Positions 57,824 through 64,000 of a stretch of DNA of 64,000 bases are shown one piece after another. The position numbers were made by a program, and so were the translations under genes. Positions within the stretch are counted from its first letter, which is position 1; every line of letters begins with the position of its first letter. The DNA is from Aquilonibacter sp963820185 (GTDB lineage Bacteria; Vulcanimicrobiota; Vulcanimicrobiia; Vulcanimicrobiales; Vulcanimicrobiaceae), in NCBI GenBank assembly GCA_963820185.1, contig CAWFYV010000005.1, positions 124,001 through 188,000 of the forward strand, read 5' to 3'. A model generated the notes under the pieces. That model did no database searches. It saw only the letters and a program-made list of their open reading frames with translations, and was not told where the DNA came from.

Positions 57824-58764
57824 ACCGGAACTTTATCATCCTTGCCGCCCTTCTTCTCTCTGGATGTCAGGGAGGTTTTGGCAGCGGCGGCACGTCTGCG
57901 CCGGGTGGGGTCAACCCGCCGGTCGGATCTCCCGGACCAAACGCGCTTCCGCAAACGCCGACGCCGAAGCCATCCGGCGCGGCCACAACGCCGCCCGGAA
58001 ATGACGTCACCTATCCGATCAAGGACGCAGCAGCCGGGTTGAAGTGTCCGCAAGATCAAGGCTTCTCGTGCACGGTGCAATTCGCGGTTGTCGGCCTCTC
58101 GCCGTCACCGTCGCCGTCGCCCTCGGCGAGCGCAGCGGGATCCGGGTCGCCTTCACCAACGCCAACCCCGACACCGACGCCCACACCATCGCCGACACCG
58201 AGTGGCTCAGCATCCGCGAGCGCATCGCCGAGCCCGACGCCGGCAAACGTCACCCACGTTACGCTGCACATCGCCGGCTTGCCCAAGGATGCGCCGAAGA
58301 TGGTGAACCCCGATCCGAAAGCGGTATCGACGGTCGCACTTGTCACGTTGCGTCTGCACACCGACGCCGATATCACGCTTGCCGGCAAGATGATCGTCGA
58401 TTTCACGTTGCCCAAAGAACAGACCGGCGGCCGCGGCTTCGCCGTGCAGCTCTATCACGAAGGCGTCAAGAAGAAAAAGACCACCCAGACGTTTTTCGGC
58501 TCGTATGCGGAGTCGAAGCTCACCGGCACAACGTTGCACTTCGAGCTCAATGCGCCCGCGCTGCAAGTGAAAAAAGACGAAGTGTGGTTGCTCGTGCTCT
58601 ACGGCGATGAACTGCCGTCGGCAAGTGCGTCGCCGGCTGCATCTGGAAGTGCTGGCGCAAGCGCGTCGCCGAGCGCATCGGCGAGCGCAAGCGCGTCACC
58701 CAGCAGCTCGCCGAGCGCATCACCATCGCCGACGTCATCGCCGTCTTTGTCATCCCGAGCGTAG
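57820..58764 (+). CDS. Lipoprotein with Pro/Thr/Ser/Ala repeat linkers
   Basis: 314 residues. Lipobox LLLSGC near residue 16, then low-complexity PTPTPTP and SASASPSPSPS linkers flanking a ~110-residue beta domain (VTHVTLHIAGLPKDAPKMVNPD, TGGRGFAVQLYHEGVKKKK). Probably anchored in a membrane with the domain held away from it. The last residues LSSRA and the stop codon are supplied by a copy of the dispersed TCATCCCGAGCGTAG repeat, so the original C terminus may have differed. Function unknown. Confidence 0.85.
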   Translation: MNRNFIILAALLLSGCQGGFGSGGTSAPGGVNPPVGSPGPNALPQTPTPKPSGAATTPPGNDVTYPIKDAAAGLKCPQDQGFSCTVQFAVVGLSPSPSPSPSASAAGSGSPSPTPTPTPTPTPSPTPSGSASASASPSPTPANVTHVTLHIAGLPKDAPKMVNPDPKAVSTVALVTLRLHTDADITLAGKMIVDFTLPKEQTGGRGFAVQLYHEGVKKKKTTQTFFGSYAESKLTGTTLHFELNAPALQVKKDEVWLLVLYGDELPSASASPAASGSAGASASPSASASASASPSSSPSASPSPTSSPSLSSRA

Positions 58765-58786
58765 CGATTTGTCATCCCGAGCGTAG
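58747..58786. repeat. Two copies of a short dispersed repeat (TTGTCATCCCGAGCGTAG)
   Basis: Copies at 58747-58764 and 58769-58786, the second continuing TCGAGGGA. The string is, from memory, a common dispersed repeat in many unrelated bacterial genomes. It separates the lipoprotein from the decayed autotransporter-like gene. Confidence 0.7.
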
Positions 58787-58867
58787 TCGAGGGACCGCAT
58801 CCATCGTGTCGAACTTGACGTTGCGAGTTGGCTCGAGTAGCATGGATGACAGGTGTTGAAGGTCAGA

Positions 58868-61800
58868 TCAGGGGGTGCTCAGCTGCAAGCGCGAGCGCGT
58901 GAAGAGCACGCTCGGCATCGGCTGTTGATAGAAGGTGTGCGCGCGGTGAACGACGAACGTCGACGTGACGGTCCATGATTACTCGTGAACGCGCTGATGC
59001 CGGCGTTGAGGTACGGGCAAATCACGCGCGGGCGCGCTACGTGCGCAAACTCACACGGGCGTGAGGACGCCGAGCACCTTGCTCATCGACTGCATGTTGA
59101 GCCGACGGCGCCGCGTTGTCTCGCTACGCGGGAGCTGGACGTAGAGCACATCTGCGCTCGCGTACGGTTTTATGTAGGACGAGCGCGGCGCGTAGTTCGA
59201 GATCTCCGCGCGCGCATCGAGCGTCAACGCCACTTTGCGACGACGCCAAAACGCCCGGCAGCGGCGTACGCAGCGTGCTTAGCAATCGTACGATGCGGCG
59301 AGTCCCTCAGCATCGTCGTCGAGTTGCCATGTTGCTGCTTCCACGCGATGCCTGCATTGATGCCGTTGGATTGCGTCGACGAATCGCCGCCGACTGCAAA
59401 CGACGAGTGCAAATAGCGAGTGCATAGTTGACGAACTTCCGCTGCCGAGCGCACGTTGCGATCCGCCTGCAGACCTGCGAGCTTCCGGTGAATCCAATGT
59501 CGTCGACGAATAGGCTTGTTGCGCGCTCTGGCCAACGCTTGCGCCAGGTACACGGTTGTTCCGTACCGACGAAGCTGCAGCGGCGGTTTATAGCAGCTGA
59601 ACAAACTGTTGGTGAAGCTCATGTTGTTGAGCAAGAGCGGCGTCGCTGATGCAAGATACGACCTGGGCTCAATCGATCGAGCGCTTGCGCGTAGCTCGTG
59701 CCGGATTCAGCGTGCTCAAGTAGATCATCAACGGGCCAAGGCCCCGAGCGATCCAGAATTCCATGCATTGACAAGTGCGCGCGATCGCATTTTCATTGCC
59801 GCCAAGCATCGGGAAGGTAAAGTTCACGGGCAATCGTGATCGTTACGCGTTGGTAGTGATGCCGAGCTGGTATTTGAAGAACGGCGAGGGCGCGAGCGTC
59901 ACGCCGTTATTGATAACACCACGCCTGCGGTCATGATAGTCATCGGCGCTGAGCTGGCGAAAGCGACACGATATTCGGCACGATCGTGCTTGAGGTCCGC
60001 GAAACCGCTCACGTTGATATCCGACGCGCTGTGCCGGCGCGATATTTACGTCGTATGTGCCGGTTGACGTCTGCAAGAAGCTGCCGGTGAGATTCGTCGT
60101 CGCGATCTTGCGGGGCCACCGGGTAGAATCGTTCGGCATTGGTCAGCAAGCCGCTTGCACGAGCGACACCGTGCTGCGGATAGAAAATGCCGTTCGCTTC
60201 ATTCGTGAACGTGCTATTCGCGCCGCTGACAGCACGTTGCCGGTGACGTGCGTAATTCTGAATTGACGCAGCGCCGTGCGACGCTCTCGATCGCAATACC
60301 AGAATACGCGGCGACGAGCGTTGTTGACGATCGAACTCGTGCGCTGGTGTCGGTAACAATACCAGCGCGCTCGGTCCTGCGCCGCCGAACACGCTGCCGG
60401 TGACGTCGATCGTGATCGGACCGCCACCGCTGCCGCCTTCGCTTTGCGCAAAGATGCCGACCGAGTTATATCCGAGCGTGAGGATACGACCGAGCTGCGT
60501 AATCGTAATCGCGCCGCCGCTTCCCGTGCGCCTCCGAACCGATGAACGCGAGACCGTTGCTGCCTGCGCCGGCAACGCCGCCGCCGCCGCCAATCGATTG
60601 CGCGAAGATGCCGTCAGCGTTAGAACCAGCGTGTAAATCGTCCCACCGTATTCACGCTGACGTTGCCGCGTTGCCGCGCCGCCGCCGCTGCCGCTCACAC
60701 CGATTGAAATTGTCGCACCGGTCGTATCGCCGCCGATGCCGCCGCCGCCGCCGATCGATTGCGCAACGATTGCGGAAGCGCCGTTACCTTCGGTTGCGAT
60801 CCCGCCAGTGACATTGACGACAACGTTGCCGCCGTTGCCGGCTGCACCGCCGCTGCCGCCAACCGAGAGCGTGAGATCCGACGAACCCGCACCGACACCA
60901 CCGACACCGCCACCGCCGCCGATCGACTGCGCGAGAATACCGTAGGCGTAATCGCCGAAGGTCTTGATGCCGCCCGCTGCGCGACGTTGACCGTGCCGCC
61001 GTCTCCGGACTCGCCGCCGCTTCCACCGATGTTGAGTGTGACGCCTTGCGTGTTCGAGGTGCCGTTCGCGTCGTTAGCGATTCCGCCGCCGCCACCGACC
61101 GACTGCGCGACGATGGCATCGCTGCCGAAGCCGCTGGTCAGAATGGACGCGTTGTTGGTAACGTTCACCGCGCCGCCCCCGCCCGAACCACCACCGCCGC
61201 CGCCGACACTTACCGTTGCGCCGAACGTGCCGCCTTGCGATTGCCCGGCGGACAGGCCGGCTTCGCCGCCGCCACCACCGATCGATTGCGCAAAGACGCC
61301 ATACGCGTTCGCGCCATTCGTGCCGATCGACGCGTCATTGGTAACAGTTACCGTGCCGCCCGCGCCGCCGGTTCCACCCTGACCGCCGACGCCGATCGAC
61401 AGTGTGTACGTTCCTTGCGACGATCCCGAGCAGCGTTGCCGTCACCGCCACCGCCGCCGATCGACTGCGCGACGATCGCACTCGCTGCGTCGCCTTGCGT
61501 GCTGACGCTTCCCGACGTAATCTGCACGCTCACCGTGCCGCCGCTTCCGCCGCGCCGCCAAACCCGCCAAGCGAGAAATTCACGTTACCGTTCTGTGCAG
61601 TTGCTTCGCTCGAACCGCTCGCTGTCGACGTGGCCGTGCCGCCGTTGCCACCGCCGCCGCCAACCGATTGCGCGAAGATGCCTTGCGAATTGAACCCCGT
61701 CGTCTGCACGTTCCCGGATGTCGTAACCGAGACGGCGCCGCCGGTGCCGCCGCCACTGCCGAAGCCACCGACGTCAACCCAACGTTGATCGTGCCTCGCT

Positions 61801-64000
61801 CGCGTCGGTCGAACCGCCGCCGCCGTTACCACCACCGCCACCGATTGACTGCGCAAAGATCGCGCGGCGTTGTCAGCGCTGATTCATCAGTGCCGGGTAT
61901 TTGCAATGGTGACGCTGCCCCGTTACCGACGAGCCACCGAAACCGCCGACGCCGATGCAACGCCCGCGCTCTTTTCACCGGAACCGCTGCGCTCGCCGAG
62001 CTTCTGCACCGTCGCCGCCGCCGCCACCGATCGATTGCGCGAAGATGCCGTTCGCAGAATCGCCGCTGTGCAATGGAACCGCCGTTGGTCACTGCACGTT
62101 GCCGCCGGCACCAGCACCGGCGCCGAATCCGCCGACACCACCGCCAACACCGATCGTGCCGTCGGCACTGGCCGTTGACGAACCACCGCTTCCGCCGCCA
62201 CCACCGACAGATTGCGCAAAGATGCCGCTGGCAGCAAAGCCGCTCGTGACTATCTGACCGCTGTTGCTCACCGTCACTTGCGCGACGGTACCGCCGGCGC
62301 CGCCGAAACCGCCGAGTGTCAGAGCGACACCAAAACTCTTGCCGTAGTCATTCGAACCCGATGCCGTGCTGGATGAAAAGCCGCAGGTGCCGCCGCCACC
62401 GCCAACGGATTGCGCGAAGATACCATCCGACATGGCACCGCTTGTCGCAATGCTGCCGGTGTTGCCGACGCTCGACCGTGTTGCCGTTGCCGGCTGCGCC
62501 GCCGAAAACACCGACACCGAGCGTCACCGCGACGACGCCTTGCGATGCACCGCTCGAGCCGCCTCCGTTGCCACCGCCGCCGCCGATCGATTGCGCGACG
62601 ATTGCTGATGCTTGATCGCCGCCGGTTGAAATCGAGCCGCCGTTACTCACGGTTACGGTTCCCGCATCTCCGCCGGCGCCGCCGAATCCGCCGACACCGA
62701 GCGTCACGCCAGCCGACTTGTCGAAACCCGACGATGCGCTGCTCGAGCCCTCGACCGTTCCGCCGTTTCCGCCACCGCCGCCGATCGATTGCGCGAAAAT
62801 GCCGACTGATTGATAGCCAAGTGTCGCAATCGTCCGCTGTTAGTCGCGCTCACGTTGCCGCCGGTGCCGCAGAACCGCCGAATCCGCCGAGCGTCATGCC
62901 GACACTCACCGCTCCGCCTAGCGATTGCGTGTTGCCGCCACCGCCGTTGCCGCCGCCGCCGCCGATCGACTGCACGAAGATTGCATCGGCATTGGAACCG
63001 CTGGTCGCAATCGATCCCGTGTTGCTCACAGTGACCGTGCCGCCGTTGCCCGACGCGCCGCCGAATCCGCCGACGCCGACCGTGACGCTAAAACTCTGCC
63101 CTTGCGCGTCGATGCCGACGAACTGCCCGACGTCGCAGCCGCCGTTGCCGCCGCCGCCGCCGATCGACTGCGCGTCGATGCCCGCTGAACCTTCGCCGCT
63201 CGTAACGATCATCGCGGAGTTGCTGACCGTCAACTGCTCCGCCGTTGCCCGACGTACCGCCAAAGCCACCGACCGTACCGGTGAATGCAAACTGTCCGCT
63301 CGAATCGCCTTCGGCTAAACCGCCATTGCCGCCACCGCCGCCGATGGACTGCGCGAAGATCGCCGATGCACTCGCGCCGCTGGTCATGATGACGCCGCCG
63401 GTGTTTGTCACGGTACGGTTCCGCCGCTTCCCGACGAACCGCCGAAACCGCCGACGCCGACCGCGATGCCGGCACTCTTGCCGCCCGTCGTCGACGATGC
63501 GCTCGCGGTTGCCGACGCTTCCGCACCGTCGCCGCCGCCGCCGCCGATCGATTGCGCGAAGATACCGTTGGACGAAATCGCCGCTGGTTGCAATCGATCG
63601 CACTGCTCGTACACTTGCACGTTGCCGCCGGCGCCGCCGCCTGCCAGCCGAATGCCGCCGACGCCACCGACCGACGCCGATCGTGCCGTTCGCGCTCGCC
63701 GTCGACGCTGAAGCCGCCATCGCCGCCGCCGCCACCGATCGATTGCGCGAAGATACCGGCCGCATCGAAACCGGTGCGTGACGATCTGTGCCGGTGTTGC
63801 TCACGCGTCACTTGCGCACCGGTGCCGCCCGCCGCCACCGAAACCGCCGAGATTCAGAGCAACGCCGAAACTATTGCCGGTGTCACTCGATCCCGACGCA
63901 GTTGCTCGGACGCTAAAATCCGCCGGTTGCCGCCGCCGCCGCCGACCGATTGCGCGAAAATACCGTCTGAAATCGCGCCGCTGGTTGCGATGTTGCCGCC
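58868..64000 (-). pseudogene. Giant glycine-rich autotransporter-like gene, reading frame broken many times
   Basis: On the minus strand, right to left, repeated blocks like SIFAQSIGGGGGNGG-style and GVGGFGGAGG-style are followed (about 60,000-59,250) by a linker and then a C-terminal barrel-like stretch, AEISNYAPRSSYIKPYASADVLYVQLP (59051-59233), typical of autotransporter translocators. Frames change roughly every 60-250 bases. The barrel appears to stop near 58868 without its last strands. The gene continues past base 64000. Either a decaying pseudogene or a repeat region with unpolished consensus. Confidence 0.7.
60596..63970 (-). repeat. Tandem passenger repeats with a GGGGG core, 19 units visible
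   Basis: Each unit carries (minus strand) a Phe/Val-Ala-Gln-Ser-Ile/Val-Gly5 core; on the plus strand it appears as a CGATTGCGCGAAGAT-like string. These occur at 60596, 60757, 60925, 61101, 61284, 61463, 61666, 61847, 62033, 62210, 62408, 62589, 62787, 62968, 63166, 63347, 63550, 63741 and 63948. Spacing is 161-207 bases, alternating about 181 and 198 between 62210 and 63347. Confidence 0.85.

Noticed and set aside
60400..63800. Pro/Ala/Arg-rich plus-strand open frames (for example 60759-61382, 62410-63318)
   Set aside because: They are antisense shadows of the Gly-rich repeats on the minus strand; the Pro-Pro-Pro runs mirror Gly5.
60596..63970. Regularly spaced repeats that could suggest a CRISPR array
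   Set aside because: Unit length is 161-207 bases, the spacers are themselves similar, and the repeats translate to a protein pattern.

Overview
The window is GC-rich, densely coded DNA from a chromosome of a bacterium with an outer membrane. An Omp85-like barrel, an autotransporter-type barrel, a lipobox protein and many signal peptides support this. Gene order such as panE-recG-M16 peptidase-HAD-rsmD-coaD-coiled coil, and the orphan conserved proteins, would fit a deep-branching, mostly uncultured diderm lineage (for example Eremiobacterota-like). That placement is an inference and no 16S gene is present to test it.

Layout. 1-1280 (-): ECF sigma factor and membrane anti-sigma factor. 1385-8821 (-): a long run of overlapping genes combining molybdopterin synthesis (moaA, moaD, moaE, a MoeB/ThiF-rhodanese protein) with queG, an aldo/keto reductase, hydrolases and a LolA-like exported protein. 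A 268-bp self-complementary element sits exactly between moaD and moaE. 8978-12837: an ATP-grasp-like orphan, an exported protein, a class V aminotransferase and phoU. 13059-18885: a C4 acyl-CoA module (hbd, enoyl-CoA hydratase, thiolase), a TlpA-like thioredoxin, a DUF2249-CRP fusion regulator and HutD. 19140-21307: small exported proteins, DUF1203, Ada. 21358-29331 (-): coaD, rsmD, HAD phosphatase, M16 peptidase, recG (frame-broken) and panE. 29345-35193: six tRNA genes (Cys, Gly, Phe, Asp, Val-CAC, Val-GAC) among small membrane, hydrolase and transport genes.

35171-42640 is an integrative element in the 3' end of tRNA-Val(GAC), bounded by a 24-bp direct repeat. It carries a tyrosine integrase (frame-broken), a repressor, a small HTH protein, a PrimPol-AAA replication protein, a TubC_N-like protein, a LexA-like winged-helix protein, and unrecognised membrane and exported proteins. 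No virion or conjugation genes are visible, so it looks like a satellite or small integrative plasmid.

42646-45128 (-): a three-gene nitrile hydratase/thiocyanate hydrolase-type enzyme whose beta part is split in two, directly downstream of an Omp85-like barrel. 45217-48825 (+): ferritin-like protein, two SDRs and a PlsC-like acyltransferase, probably for lipids. 48828-55926: phosphate scavenging (histidine acid phosphatase, transglutaminase-like protein, phospholipase C-type phosphoesterase, pstSCA without pstB). 56093-58764: thrS without TGS domain, then a Pro/Ser/Ala-rich lipoprotein. 58868-64000 (-): the 3' part of a giant glycine-rich autotransporter-like gene with very many reading-frame breaks.

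Single-base frame breaks also occur in at least four unique genes (anti-sigma, recG, dienelactone hydrolase, integrase). Residual consensus errors are therefore possible across the window, and the frame claims should be checked against raw reads.
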